Shown in pieces: positions 16,340 through 24,241 of a DNA stretch of 64,000 bases. Source of the DNA: Acrocarpospora phusangensis. GTDB lineage: Bacteria > Actinomycetota > Actinomycetes > Streptosporangiales > Streptosporangiaceae. Positions within the stretch are counted from its first letter, which is position 1; each line of letters starts with the position of its first letter. Location: the NCBI RefSeq assembly GCF_016862995.1, contig NZ_BOOA01000016.1, positions 1-64,000 of the forward strand. The letters run 5' to 3'. The position numbers and the translations under genes were made by a program. The notes under the pieces were generated by a model, which ran no database searches, was not told where the DNA came from, and saw only the letters and a list, made by a program, of their open reading frames with translations.

Positions 16340-17121
16340 TCCAGCTGATCCGCGCCGAGCTCCAGAAGCTCTTCACCACCCGCATCTGGTGGGCGATGCT
16401 CATCGTGATGCTCCTGCTCACCGGCCTCAGCCTGTTCTTCATCATCTTCTTCGCCGGAGAGCCCGCCCAGAACGGCGCGCCGGGGCTGCCCGCCCTGGAG
16501 GACCCCGCCTGGCTGCCGATCGGCCTGTCCGCGGCGTCCGGCGGGACCATCTTCACGATGATCCTCGGCGTCATCATGATGACCAGTGAGTACCGCTACC
16601 AGACCATCACCGGCACCTTCCTCACCACCCCGCAGCGCGGCCGGGTCATCGCGGCCAAGCTCGGCGCGGGCGTGGTCGTGGGCGTGCTGTTCGCGGTGGT
16701 CTCCCTGCTGGTCGTCGGCGTCACCTGCGTCATCGCCGTGCTGGCCGCCGGCGGCGAGCTCGACCTGACCGGCAACCGGGTCCCGCAGATCGTCCTGGGC
16801 GTCTTCGCAAGCCTCGCCCTGTACGCCCTGTTCGGCATCGGCCTCGGCGCCCTGATCCGCAACCAGATCGCCGCCCTCATCGGCGCGATCGTCTGGGCGT
16901 ACGTGATCGAGTCCATCTTCGGGGCGATCCCGGCCCTGCAGGTGGTCGGCAAGTGGCTGCCCGGCGGCGGCGCGGCGGCGCTCATGAGCATCGACGTGGA
17001 CACCGGCCTCGGCGCCCCCGACCTGCTCCCGGCCTGGGGCGGCGCGCTCCTCCTGATCGGCTACGCGGTGCTCTTCGCCGTCGTCGCCAACCTCACCACC
17101 ACCAGGCGCGACATCACGTGA
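16336..17121 (+). CDS. ABC-2 family permease paired with the preceding ATPase
   Basis: 261-residue membrane protein with six hydrophobic helices. It begins MIQLIRAELQKLFTTRIWW, the standard N-terminus of ABC-2 permeases (amphipathic RAELxKLxTTR followed by TM1), and ends in TTTRRDIT. The ATGA overlap with the ATPase fixes its start. Predicted exporter of a peptide antibiotic, lipid or other hydrophobic compound. Confidence 0.88.
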   Translation: MIQLIRAELQKLFTTRIWWAMLIVMLLLTGLSLFFIIFFAGEPAQNGAPGLPALEDPAWLPIGLSAASGGTIFTMILGVIMMTSEYRYQTITGTFLTTPQRGRVIAAKLGAGVVVGVLFAVVSLLVVGVTCVIAVLAAGGELDLTGNRVPQIVLGVFASLALYALFGIGLGALIRNQIAALIGAIVWAYVIESIFGAIPALQVVGKWLPGGGAAALMSIDVDTGLGAPDLLPAWGGALLLIGYAVLFAVVANLTTTRRDIT

Positions 17122-17125
17122 GGAC

Positions 17126-17159
17126 CGCGTGCCGGTACGGCGGTCCCGGCCGGCACGCG
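17126..17159 (+). terminator. hairpin terminator after the ABC exporter
   Basis: Perfect 10-bp arms CGCGTGCCGG (17126-17135) and CCGGCACGCG (17150-17159) with a 14-base loop lie five bases after the permease stop and are followed by a pyrimidine-rich ATCTTCTTCT. Confidence 0.75.
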
Positions 17160-17168
17160 ATCTTCTTC

Positions 17169-17261
17169 TAGAAGGTCATTCAAAAGGAGTCCGGCGCCGC
17201 TGACGCGAGTCCCCTGTCCGCGGGGATGTCATCGACGGGCGAGCTTTTGAATAATCTTCTA
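17169..17261. repeat. long-range inverted repeat upstream of thyX
   Basis: TAGAAGGTCATTCAAAAG (17169-17186) and CTTTTGAATAATCTTCTA (17244-17261) are reverse complements with three mismatches, separated by 57 bases. GAAGGTCAT inside the left arm (17171-17179) is also directly repeated at 17266-17274, where it overlaps the thyX ribosome binding site and start codon. The AT-rich arms stand out in this GC-rich gap. The right arm is in the expected -10 region of thyX. Confidence 0.7.
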
Positions 17262-17272
17262 AGCTGAAGGTC

Positions 17273-17983
17273 ATGGTAAAGATCCAAAGTGATGTCACCG
17301 TCGAACTGGTCAAGCACAGCGCGTCCGACAGCGACGTGCTCTGGGCGGCGCGGGTCTCGACGGCGGGGGAGCAGTCACTGGAGGAGGTCCACAAGGATCC
17401 CCAGCGGTCCAAGGGCCTGATCAACTTCCTCATGCGCGACCGGCACGGCAGCCCGTTCGAGCACAACTCGATGACCTTCTTCATCAGCGCGCCCATCTTC
17501 GTGTTCCGCGAGTTCCACCGGCACCGCGTCTGGTCGTACAACGAGGAGAGCGGCCGGTACCGGGAACTCCAGCCCGTCTTCTACGTGCCCGGCAAGGACC
17601 GCAAGCTCGTCCAGGAGGGCCGGCCAGGCAAGTACGTGTTCCTGGACGGCACCGACGAGCAGCACGCCCTGGTGGAGCGCACGATGGAGGCCTCCTACCG
17701 GCAGTCGTACGCGGCCTACCAGGAGATGCTGGACGCCGGGATCGCCCGCGAGGTGGCCAGGGCGGTGCTCCCGGTCGGCCTGTTCTCCTCCATGTACGCG
17801 ACCTGCAACGCCCGCGCCCTGATGCACTTCCTGTCGCTGCGCACCAAGGACGACCGGGCCACCGTGCCGTCGTTCCCGCAGCGGGAGATCGAGATGGTGG
17901 CCGAGAAGATGGAGGCGCTCTGGGCCGGGCTGATGCCCCTCACCCACGAGGCCTTCAACGGCAACGGCCGGGTCGCGCCCTGA
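17273..17983 (+). CDS. thyX: flavin-dependent thymidylate synthase
   Basis: Makes dTMP from dUMP using methylene-tetrahydrofolate and NADPH with FAD, as a homotetramer. The 236-residue protein has the diagnostic RHRX7S motif (RHRVWSYNEES, residues 83-93, followed by GRY), conserved R-x-STAGE near residue 30, and the late SLRTKDDRA block with the substrate-binding arginine. Length is in the family range. ATG 17273 is preceded by GAAGG. Common in actinobacteria alongside or instead of ThyA. Confidence 0.97.
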   Translation: MVKIQSDVTVELVKHSASDSDVLWAARVSTAGEQSLEEVHKDPQRSKGLINFLMRDRHGSPFEHNSMTFFISAPIFVFREFHRHRVWSYNEESGRYRELQPVFYVPGKDRKLVQEGRPGKYVFLDGTDEQHALVERTMEASYRQSYAAYQEMLDAGIAREVARAVLPVGLFSSMYATCNARALMHFLSLRTKDDRATVPSFPQREIEMVAEKMEALWAGLMPLTHEAFNGNGRVAP

Positions 17984-17985
17984 CG

Positions 17986-18016
17986 GTGAGCGTTCAGGTG
18001 AGCGTTCAGGTGAGCG
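17986..18016. repeat. 12-bp tandem repeat at the thyX / MoaD-like convergent junction
   Basis: GTGAGCGTTCAG occurs at 17986 and 17998, with a partial third copy (GTGAGCG) from 18010. The stop codon of the minus-strand MoaD-like gene lies inside the repeat, so repeat changes would alter that C-terminus. Confidence 0.8.
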
Positions 18017-18314
18017 CCGGGAGCACGTAGACCTCGGCGCCCGGGGGGAGCGCGCAGTTCAGCCCGCCGATGCGGCGGGCGTTCTCACCGCAGACGAAGA
18101 TGCTGATGTGGCGGCGCAGGCCGCCGTACTCGTCGCGCAGGCGCTCCTCCAGCGACGGGTGGGTCCGGCGGAGCGTGTCGAGCGCTCCGCCCAGGGTCGG
18201 CAGGTCGTCGTCGGAGGCGGCGACGGCGAACACCTTGACCTCGGTCTGGTGGCCGACCCAGTGGCGGAGCGTGCTCGGCAGCACGAAGGTGACCAGCGTG
18301 ATCGGCTTGGCCAT
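18006..18314 (-). CDS. MoaD/ThiS-like ubiquitin-fold protein without the terminal Gly-Gly
   Basis: 102-residue beta-grasp protein: TLVTFVLPSTLRHWVG at the start, a middle helix TLGGALDTLRRTHPSLEERL, and IFVCGENARRIGGLNCALPPGAEVYVLPA at the end, all in the MoaD/ThiS pattern. Sulfur-carrier members end in GG; this one ends in LPALT, so it should not be able to form the usual thiocarboxylate. The ATG directly follows the stop of the Asp-box gene with no spacer, indicating a coupled pair. Confidence 0.8.
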   Translation of the reverse strand: MAKPITLVTFVLPSTLRHWVGHQTEVKVFAVAASDDDLPTLGGALDTLRRTHPSLEERLRDEYGGLRRHISIFVCGENARRIGGLNCALPPGAEVYVLPALT

Positions 18315-19400
18315 CTACAGCACCGCCGCTCGGGTGGTGAAGACGTCCGGCAGGTGGCGGACGATCAGGTCCCAGCTTTCGCCCTCGTCGCGGGAGCCGT
18401 ACACCTCGCCGTCGCGGGTGCCGAAGAAGAGCCCGGCGGGGGAGGCGGTCATGGCGTCGCGCAGGATCGAGGAGTAGACCGGCTCGTCCGGCAGGCCCCC
18501 GGCGAGCGCCTGCCAGCTGTCGCCGGCGTCGTCGGTGCGGTAGACGCCGTACCGGTGGCCGACGGGGGTGCGGTCCATGTCGCCGTGCAGCGGAAACACG
18601 AAGGCGCTATCCGGATTGTCCGGATTCATCACGACGGGGAAGCCGAAGTCGGAGGGCAGGTCGTCGCCGATGGAGGTCCAGGAGCCGCCGAAGTCGTCGG
18701 ACCGGTACACGCCCCAGTGGTGCTGCAGGAACAGCCGCTCCGGGTGCGCGGGATGGTTGGCCACCTTGTGCACGCACTGCCCGAAGTCCGGATACTGGCT
18801 GCCCTCCGGGGCGAACGGCACCTTGATCCCGCGGTTGGCCGGCTCCCACGTGGCCCCGCCGTCCTCGCTCCGGAAGAAGCCCGCCGTGGAGACCGCCACC
18901 CCGATCCTGGCCGGGTCGGTGGCGTGCGGGATCACCGTGTGCAGGCACATCCCGCCCCCGCCCGGCACCCAGCGCGGCCGGGTCGGGTGCTCCCACAGGC
19001 CCTCCATCAGCCGGTAGGTCCTGCCGCCGTCCTCCGAGCGGAACAGCGCCGCGGGCTCCGCCCCCGCCCAGACCACACCCGGCTCGGTCGGCGACGGCTG
19101 GAGCTGCCACACCTTCGCCAGGGTCGTGCCCGTGGCCTCGGGGAAGGCCACCGGCGGCTTCTCCGCCTCCTGCCAGGTCTCGCCCAGGTCGTCCGACCAC
19201 AGCACGGAGGGCCCGAAGTGCCCCCACTCGATCGCGGCGATCACCCGCGGGCGCCCGGCCCCGGTGTCCCTGGTGTCGATGGCCACGGCGTGCACCGCCA
19301 CGTTGGCGAAGCGCACCGGATCCATCTCGTACGGGCCGCCACCGGAGGACCGGGCCAGGAACAGGCCCTTGCGGGTGCCGATCGCGAGCAGTGCGTCCAT
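18315..19400 (-). CDS. Asp-box (BNR/sialidase-fold) beta-propeller protein
   Basis: 361-residue protein with six S/T-x-D-x-G-x-S/T-W/Y Asp boxes: SDDLGETW, SEDGGRTY, SEDGGATW, SDDFGGSW, TDDAGDSW and SRDEGESW. This indicates a six-bladed propeller of the sialidase/WD40/BNR superfamily. There is no signal peptide, so it is probably cytoplasmic. It starts MDALLAIGTRKGLFLARS, a common opening in this actinobacterial family. Catalytic sialidase residues are not obvious. Its fixed partner is the MoaD-like protein downstream. Confidence 0.85.
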   Translation of the reverse strand: MDALLAIGTRKGLFLARSSGGGPYEMDPVRFANVAVHAVAIDTRDTGAGRPRVIAAIEWGHFGPSVLWSDDLGETWQEAEKPPVAFPEATGTTLAKVWQLQPSPTEPGVVWAGAEPAALFRSEDGGRTYRLMEGLWEHPTRPRWVPGGGGMCLHTVIPHATDPARIGVAVSTAGFFRSEDGGATWEPANRGIKVPFAPEGSQYPDFGQCVHKVANHPAHPERLFLQHHWGVYRSDDFGGSWTSIGDDLPSDFGFPVVMNPDNPDSAFVFPLHGDMDRTPVGHRYGVYRTDDAGDSWQALAGGLPDEPVYSSILRDAMTASPAGLFFGTRDGEVYGSRDEGESWDLIVRHLPDVFTTRAAVL

Positions 19401-19502
19401 GTGAGACCTCCTCTGGGAGCGGACGGCTCAGGGCCCATGGTGCCAGCCGGGACGAGATCGCGGGCGCGGACGGGAGATGTGGCCGGATTCACCGCTCCCC
19501 GT

Positions 19503-20618
19503 TCACTGCTCCGCCTGGATCACATCCCGGTGGATGCGGGTGAGCGGGACCCCGGCGCACCGCAGGCGGCGCACGGTCTCGTTGACCATGCCGGCCGGGC
19601 CGCACACGTAGACCTCGTGCTCCACCCAGGAGTGGAAGCGCTCCACCACGTCGGGCACCTGGCCGCGCATGCCGTCGTAGGCGGGCTCCTCGGAGACGAC
19701 CGGCAGCACGCGCAGCCACGGGAAGCCCGACTCCATCCGGACCAGGTCCGCCATGTCGTACAGGTCGGCGGCCTTGCGGGCGCCGACCAGCAGGTGGATG
19801 TTGGGCCGCCGGCCCGACCTGATGACCTGCTCCACGATGGCCTTCAGCGGGGCCAGGCCGGTGCCGCCCGCCACGCACAGGATGTCGCGGCCCGAGTCGC
19901 ACGCGGTCATCGTGCCGACCGGCGGGCCGATCAGGACCTGGTCGCCGATCCGGGTGTGCTGGGCCAGCGCGGTGCTCACCCAGCCGCCGGGCAGGGCGCG
20001 CACGTGCAGCCGGATCGTGTTGTCCTCCCGCGGCGCGTTGGCGATCGAGTACGTGCGCCAGACGCGCGGCCAGCGGGCGGTCTGCACGTTGACGTACTGC
20101 CCGGCGGCGAAGTCCAGGCGCTGCCCCGGGCGGAGCGTGACCACGGCGATGTCGGGCGTGCGCAGCTCGTGGTCGATCACCTCCGCCAGCCACCAGGCCG
20201 GGGACACCCCCGCGTCCGCGTCGGCGGAGCCGATCATCAGATCGGCGGCGGCCGTGTACGCGGCCACCCAGGCCGCCTCGACCTCGCTGTTCCACGTCTC
20301 GGCGGCGAACCGCTTGACGGTGGCCAGCAGCGCGTTCCCGACCGCGGTGTAGTGCTCGGCGACCACGCCGTACTTGCGGTGGTCCCGGCCGAGCTGCCCC
20401 AGGTACGAGCCGAGGCTGCCCGGGCTGTCGAGCATCCAGACGATCCGGGTGAGCGCGCCGAAGAGCCGGTCGCGCTGCACGTCCATGGCCGGAGGGAACA
20501 TTCCCCTCAAATGCGGATTTTCTGCGAAAAGTCGCCCGTAGAAGTACGCGGCGGCCTTGTCCGCGACGGGCTCGATGGCCGAGAAGCTTTCTTTGACGAG
20601 GCGCGGATTTAACGACAT
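19503..20618 (-). CDS. flavohemoglobin (nitric oxide dioxygenase type)
   Basis: 371 residues from ATG 20618 (a GTG at 20633 is an alternative). Globin domain 1-130 with B10-region FYGRLF and proximal His80 in DHRKYGV; FAD domain about 140-240 with WRTYSIAN; NAD domain with CVAGGTGLAPLKAI and the terminal YVCGPAGMV. Canonical Hmp proteins oxidise NO to nitrate using O2 and NADH. The sequence differs from E. coli Hmp around the haem pocket and fits the second actinobacterial flavohemoglobin class, so the physiological reaction is less certain. Confidence 0.88.
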   Translation of the reverse strand: MSLNPRLVKESFSAIEPVADKAAAYFYGRLFAENPHLRGMFPPAMDVQRDRLFGALTRIVWMLDSPGSLGSYLGQLGRDHRKYGVVAEHYTAVGNALLATVKRFAAETWNSEVEAAWVAAYTAAADLMIGSADADAGVSPAWWLAEVIDHELRTPDIAVVTLRPGQRLDFAAGQYVNVQTARWPRVWRTYSIANAPREDNTIRLHVRALPGGWVSTALAQHTRIGDQVLIGPPVGTMTACDSGRDILCVAGGTGLAPLKAIVEQVIRSGRRPNIHLLVGARKAADLYDMADLVRMESGFPWLRVLPVVSEEPAYDGMRGQVPDVVERFHSWVEHEVYVCGPAGMVNETVRRLRCAGVPLTRIHRDVIQAEQ

Positions 20619-20633
20619 CTGCGTGAGTCCCAC

Positions 20634-20975
20634 CCTAGGCGACCGGAAATCGACTCCGGTCTGCTCGATCCACCTCCCTGACGGCTCCGGGTGATGAGCG
20701 CACGGCGGCCCCGGCTCAACCGAACACTCATTTCGGAGTGTTCCACTCGCACTCGGGCGTCACAACTGTTTCCTAACAAGGCGGTGTGAAAGCGCACTCT
20801 ATGTAATCGTCCCGTTATGCTCAGTGAGTCTTATCGGCTTATTTTCGGACACTGAAGGTGAAAAATCTTCATGTCGTGTGCTGAAGCTCCCATTGATACG
20901 TGGGATACGTGACAAAACCGAAATCGAGTACGCCATGATGGGCTAGCCGTCGCGAAGAACCACCTGGAGAACGCC
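20634..20975. promoter_or_regulatory. 342-bp divergent intergenic region with a perfect 8-bp inverted repeat
   Basis: No gene is evident. GAACACTC (20722-20729) and GAGTGTTC (20736-20743) form a perfect inverted repeat with a 6-base spacer, about 105 bases upstream of the flavohemoglobin start, in an operator-like position. A second element is a direct repeat of GATACGTG (20895-20902 and 20904-20911), nearer the amidotransferase-like gene. The region is clearly AT-richer than its flanks. NO-responsive repressors often control flavohemoglobins, but the regulator here cannot be identified. Confidence 0.5.
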
Positions 20976-21659
20976 ATGCCCCGTCCGCTCGTTGGCATCA
21001 CGACCTATCTGGAGGCCGCCCGCTGGGGCGCCTGGGTCAGGGAGGCGGTGCTGTCCCCGCAGGCGTACGCGCGCGCGGTGGAGAAGGCGGGCGGGCTCCC
21101 GGTGCTGCTGCCGCCGCTGAGCCCCGCCGGGGCCGAGGACCACCTGCGCGGCCTGGACGCCCTCCTGCTGGCCGGCGGCGCCGAACTGGACCCCGGCATG
21201 TACGGCGAGCCCCGCGACTCCCGCGTCGACGAGCCCCAGCAGCACCGCGACCGCTTCGAGCTCGCCCTCACCCGCGCCGCCGTGGCCGCGGGGCTGCCGC
21301 TGCTCGGCGTCTCGCGCGGCATGCACATGCTCAACGTGGCCCAGGGCGGCACCCTGATCCCGTGGCTCCCCGAGGTCGTCGCCCACGACCGGCACGGCAC
21401 CGCGCGGCACACGGTCACCGTCAGCGTCTCCAGCAAGATCGGCAAAGCGATAGGCGACCGCGCCGAGGTCACCGGGCCCCACAACCAGTCCGTGAAACGC
21501 CTCGGCACCAACCTGCTGGCCGTCGCCTGGGCCGACGACCAGATCGTGGAGGGCATCGAGCTCCAGGGCCACCGCTTCGCCGTCGGCGTGCAGTGGCACC
21601 CGGAGCGCACCGAGGACATCCGCCTGATCGAGGCCCTGATCGAGGCCGCCCGCCCCTAG
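20976..21659 (+). CDS. class I glutamine amidotransferase-like (gamma-Glu-GABA hydrolase family) with Ser at the nucleophile position
   Basis: 227-residue PuuD/peptidase C26-type protein. The fold motifs are present: PLVGITTY at the start, GLDALLLAGGAELDPGMYGEPR, PHNQSVKRLG and the C-terminal VGVQWHPE triad block. The nucleophile elbow reads GVSRGMH, with Ser113 where active members have Cys (GICRGxQ). It may be inactive or use serine. It is divergent from the flavohemoglobin gene, and its stop overlaps that of the macro-domain gene. Confidence 0.85.
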   Translation: MPRPLVGITTYLEAARWGAWVREAVLSPQAYARAVEKAGGLPVLLPPLSPAGAEDHLRGLDALLLAGGAELDPGMYGEPRDSRVDEPQQHRDRFELALTRAAVAAGLPLLGVSRGMHMLNVAQGGTLIPWLPEVVAHDRHGTARHTVTVSVSSKIGKAIGDRAEVTGPHNQSVKRLGTNLLAVAWADDQIVEGIELQGHRFAVGVQWHPERTEDIRLIEALIEAARP

Positions 21660-22612
21660 GACGCGCCGCGCCCGGGACGCTCCTCGGCGAACCAGCGCCG
21701 CAGCCGCTCGACGACCGCGTCCAGCGCGCCGTTCCGGAGGCCGGACTCCAGGGCGCCGTCGGTGAACCGCTCGCCGCGCACGTACGCGGTGGCCAGCCGG
21801 CAGGCGTCGGCCACCGGAGCCTCCGCCAGCCCGCGCCCCTCGGGGAAGAGCGGGCTGGCCCGGGTCCAGCCGGGCCAGTCGAACGGCACGACGGCCAGCT
21901 CCCCGAGCAGGCGCACCACCCGCAGGAACCCCTCGCCGTAGACCGGGTACGGCAGCTGCGTCACCCCGGCGGCGTTCTCCCGCCCGCCTTCCCAGGTGAC
22001 CTCGCGGTCGGCCGGTGTGAGCGCGTCCACGGCCGCGAACAGCGCGTGCCAGCGTTCCGCCGGGTGGGCGGCCAGCCCGGCGGCGATGCTCTCGTCGCCG
22101 GTCACCACCCGCTCGAAGACCGCGTACGCGTCCTCCGTGAACAGCACGAACCGGACATCGTCGATCGCGCGCGCCTCGGCCGAGGCGGCGCGCAGCGCGC
22201 GTACGGCGATCTCGGCGGCGCTCTCCAGCGGCCACCGGTAGACCCCCGTGGAGATCGCCGGAAACGCGACACTCCGCGCCCCCAGCCGCCCGGCGAGAAG
22301 CAGGCTCTCCCGGTAGCAGGACGCCAGCAGGGCCGACCGGTCCTCGGAAGCCGAGTACACCGGGCCGACCGTGTGGACGACCCAGCGCGCCCGCAGCTCG
22401 CCCGCCGTCGTGGCCACCGCCTGCCCGGCCGGCAACCCGTCCCGGTACGCCGAGGCCCGCAGCTCACGGCACTCCGCGAGGATCGCCGGGCCGCCGCGCC
22501 GGTGGATGGCGCCGTCCACCCCGCCGCCGCCCAGCAGCGAGGAGTTGGCCGCGTTGACGATCACGTCGGCGTGCTGGTCGGTGATGTCCCCCTTGACCAC
22601 GCGGATCCGCAT
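21656..22612 (-). CDS. macro domain (ADP-ribose deacylase-like) fused to DUF6508
   Basis: 318 residues. Residues about 1-165 are a macro domain of the O-acetyl-ADP-ribose deacetylase type: VVKGDITDQHADVIVNAANSS, the loop GGGGVDGAIHRRGG, then VAFPAISTGVYRWPLE. The remaining part (about 185-318) reads as DUF6508: PYPVYGEGFLRVVRLLGEL, FDWPGW and a terminal VRGERFTDG block. The macro part would bind or hydrolyse ADP-ribose derivatives; the DUF6508 role is unknown. Convergent with the amidotransferase-like gene (three-base overlap). Confidence 0.82.
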   Translation of the reverse strand: MRIRVVKGDITDQHADVIVNAANSSLLGGGGVDGAIHRRGGPAILAECRELRASAYRDGLPAGQAVATTAGELRARWVVHTVGPVYSASEDRSALLASCYRESLLLAGRLGARSVAFPAISTGVYRWPLESAAEIAVRALRAASAEARAIDDVRFVLFTEDAYAVFERVVTGDESIAAGLAAHPAERWHALFAAVDALTPADREVTWEGGRENAAGVTQLPYPVYGEGFLRVVRLLGELAVVPFDWPGWTRASPLFPEGRGLAEAPVADACRLATAYVRGERFTDGALESGLRNGALDAVVERLRRWFAEERPGRGAS

Positions 22613-22635
22613 GGACCAAGTCTGTCAGGAACGTC

Positions 22636-23391
22636 TCAGGTTCCGGAGGCCAGTTCCTCGGCCAGGATCGGGGCGGCGACGGTCGCGGCGTGGATGCCGA
22701 TGACGCTGACGATGGCCAGCACCTCCATGATCTCCTCGGCGGTGGCGCCGTACCGGACGGCGTTGCGCATGTGGAGCTTGAGGCCGGGGGCGTACAGGTG
22801 GGTGGCGGAGGCGTCGAAGGCGATGTAGACGAACTCCTTGATCTTCGGCTCCAGCACGCCCTTGCGCCAGGGCAGGCCGGAGAAGTCCAGGTACGCCTCG
22901 AAGAGGTCGGGGTCGAGCTCCAGCAGGCCGTCCCAGAAGGAGTGCCAGTAGCCCCGGCGCTCGGTGAAGTCCGCCTTCAGCGTCTCCCTGCGCTCGTCGA
23001 GGGGGGCGGGCCCGGTCCGCAGGCCCTCCTCCTCCAGCACCTCCAGCAGCAGCGGCACGCCGATGTTGGCGGCGTGGATGCCGAGGGTGCTGGTCAGCTC
23101 CAGCACCTCCATGATCTCCTCGGCCGTCGCCCCGTGCGCCAGCGCGGCCCGCACGTGCTGGCGGATGCCGGGCGTGTACAGGTGCGTGGCGGCGGCGTCC
23201 GCGGCGATGTAGACGAACTCCTTGATCTTCGGTTCCAGCACGTCCCTGCGCCACGGCACGGACGACAGGCCCAGGTACGACTCCAGGAAGTCGGCGTCGA
23301 GCCGCAGGATGCTCTCCCACGCCTCCCCCCACGTGCCGCGCACCCGGGTGAACTCGTCCTTGATCTCCTGCTGGCGTGGCGTGAGCGCCAT
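22636..23391 (-). CDS. tandem carboxymuconolactone-decarboxylase-fold (CMD) protein
   Basis: 251 residues from ATG 23391, with AAAGGGA upstream. Two homologous CMD halves (about 1-125 and 130-251) share LEPKIKEFVYIA-D-A-ATHLY-PG and HGATAEEIMEVLE / YGATAEEIMEVLA. The CxxC or CxxH redox motif of AhpD-like members is absent from both halves. It is the last gene of the left arm of the catabolic cluster. The role may be decarboxylation, tautomerisation or peroxide chemistry; the sequence alone cannot choose. Confidence 0.82.
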   Translation of the reverse strand: MALTPRQQEIKDEFTRVRGTWGEAWESILRLDADFLESYLGLSSVPWRRDVLEPKIKEFVYIAADAAATHLYTPGIRQHVRAALAHGATAEEIMEVLELTSTLGIHAANIGVPLLLEVLEEEGLRTGPAPLDERRETLKADFTERRGYWHSFWDGLLELDPDLFEAYLDFSGLPWRKGVLEPKIKEFVYIAFDASATHLYAPGLKLHMRNAVRYGATAEEIMEVLAIVSVIGIHAATVAAPILAEELASGT

Positions 23392-23412
23392 CGTTGTCCC
23401 TTTCTCGTGCAC

Positions 23413-24213
23413 TCAGTCTTGCGGGGTCCAGGCGCCCGATCCGCCGGACCGGGTCACCGTGTTGACCATGAACGCGCCGCCGTCGGCGGACACGACCTCC
23501 CCGGTGATGTAGGAGGCGTCCTCGCCGAGCAGGAACGCGACGACGCCGGCGATCTCGTCGGCCGTGCCGACCCGCCGCATCGGGACGGTGCCGCCGCGCT
23601 GCTCCACGCCCGCGAGCCGGTCCCCGAAGATCGCGGTGGGGATCAGCCCGGGGGCGACCGCGTTGACCCGGACGCCGCGCGGGCCGCCGTACATGGCCGC
23701 CCCGCGCACCAGGCCGAGCACCCCGTGCTTGGACGTCTGGTACGGCAGCTGGTCGGCGGCGCCGCGCAGCGAGGAGATGGACGCGGTGACCACGATCGCG
23801 CCGCCGGACTCCTGCTCGCGGTAGCGGCGGAAGGCGGCGCGCAGGCCCAGGAAGGGTCCGCGCAGGTTCACCGCGATGACGTGGTCGAAGTCGGCCGGAT
23901 CGACGTCGGGCAGCGGGGCCATGGTGCCGAGCACCCCGGCGTTCAGGTGGTGCAGGTCGATCCGCCCGAACCGCTCCACCGCCGCGTCGACGTAGGCGTC
24001 CACCCCGGCCACGGTGGAGACGTCGGCGGCCACCGGGGCCGCCGGTCCCGGCAGTTCCCGCGCCACCCGGGCGGCGGCCTCGCCGTCGACGTCGGCCACC
24101 ACGACGCTCGCTCCCTCCCGGGACAGGCGGCGGGCGCTCGCCGCGCCGATGCCGCTGCCGCCGCCCGTGACGACGGCGACCTTCCCTGCGTGCCTTCCGG
24201 CTGCTGCGGTCAT
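23413..24213 (-). CDS. SDR-family oxidoreductase (left-arm copy)
   Basis: 266-residue classical short-chain dehydrogenase. The cofactor motif is TGGGSGIG, acidic Asp in VVADVD suggests NAD(H) preference, LHHLNAG replaces NNAG, and the catalytic Ser-Tyr-Lys are in TASISSL and YQTSK. It resembles the right-arm SDR (35614-36483) along its whole length, including LHHLNAGV and KHGVLG-RGAAMYGGP. Likely oxidises a hydroxy intermediate of the pathway. Confidence 0.9.
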   Translation of the reverse strand: MTAAAGRHAGKVAVVTGGGSGIGAASARRLSREGASVVVADVDGEAAARVARELPGPAAPVAADVSTVAGVDAYVDAAVERFGRIDLHHLNAGVLGTMAPLPDVDPADFDHVIAVNLRGPFLGLRAAFRRYREQESGGAIVVTASISSLRGAADQLPYQTSKHGVLGLVRGAAMYGGPRGVRVNAVAPGLIPTAIFGDRLAGVEQRGGTVPMRRVGTADEIAGVVAFLLGEDASYITGEVVSADGGAFMVNTVTRSGGSGAWTPQD

Positions 24214-24241
24214 GTTCTCCGCTCTCCCCTCGGGGTCCCGG

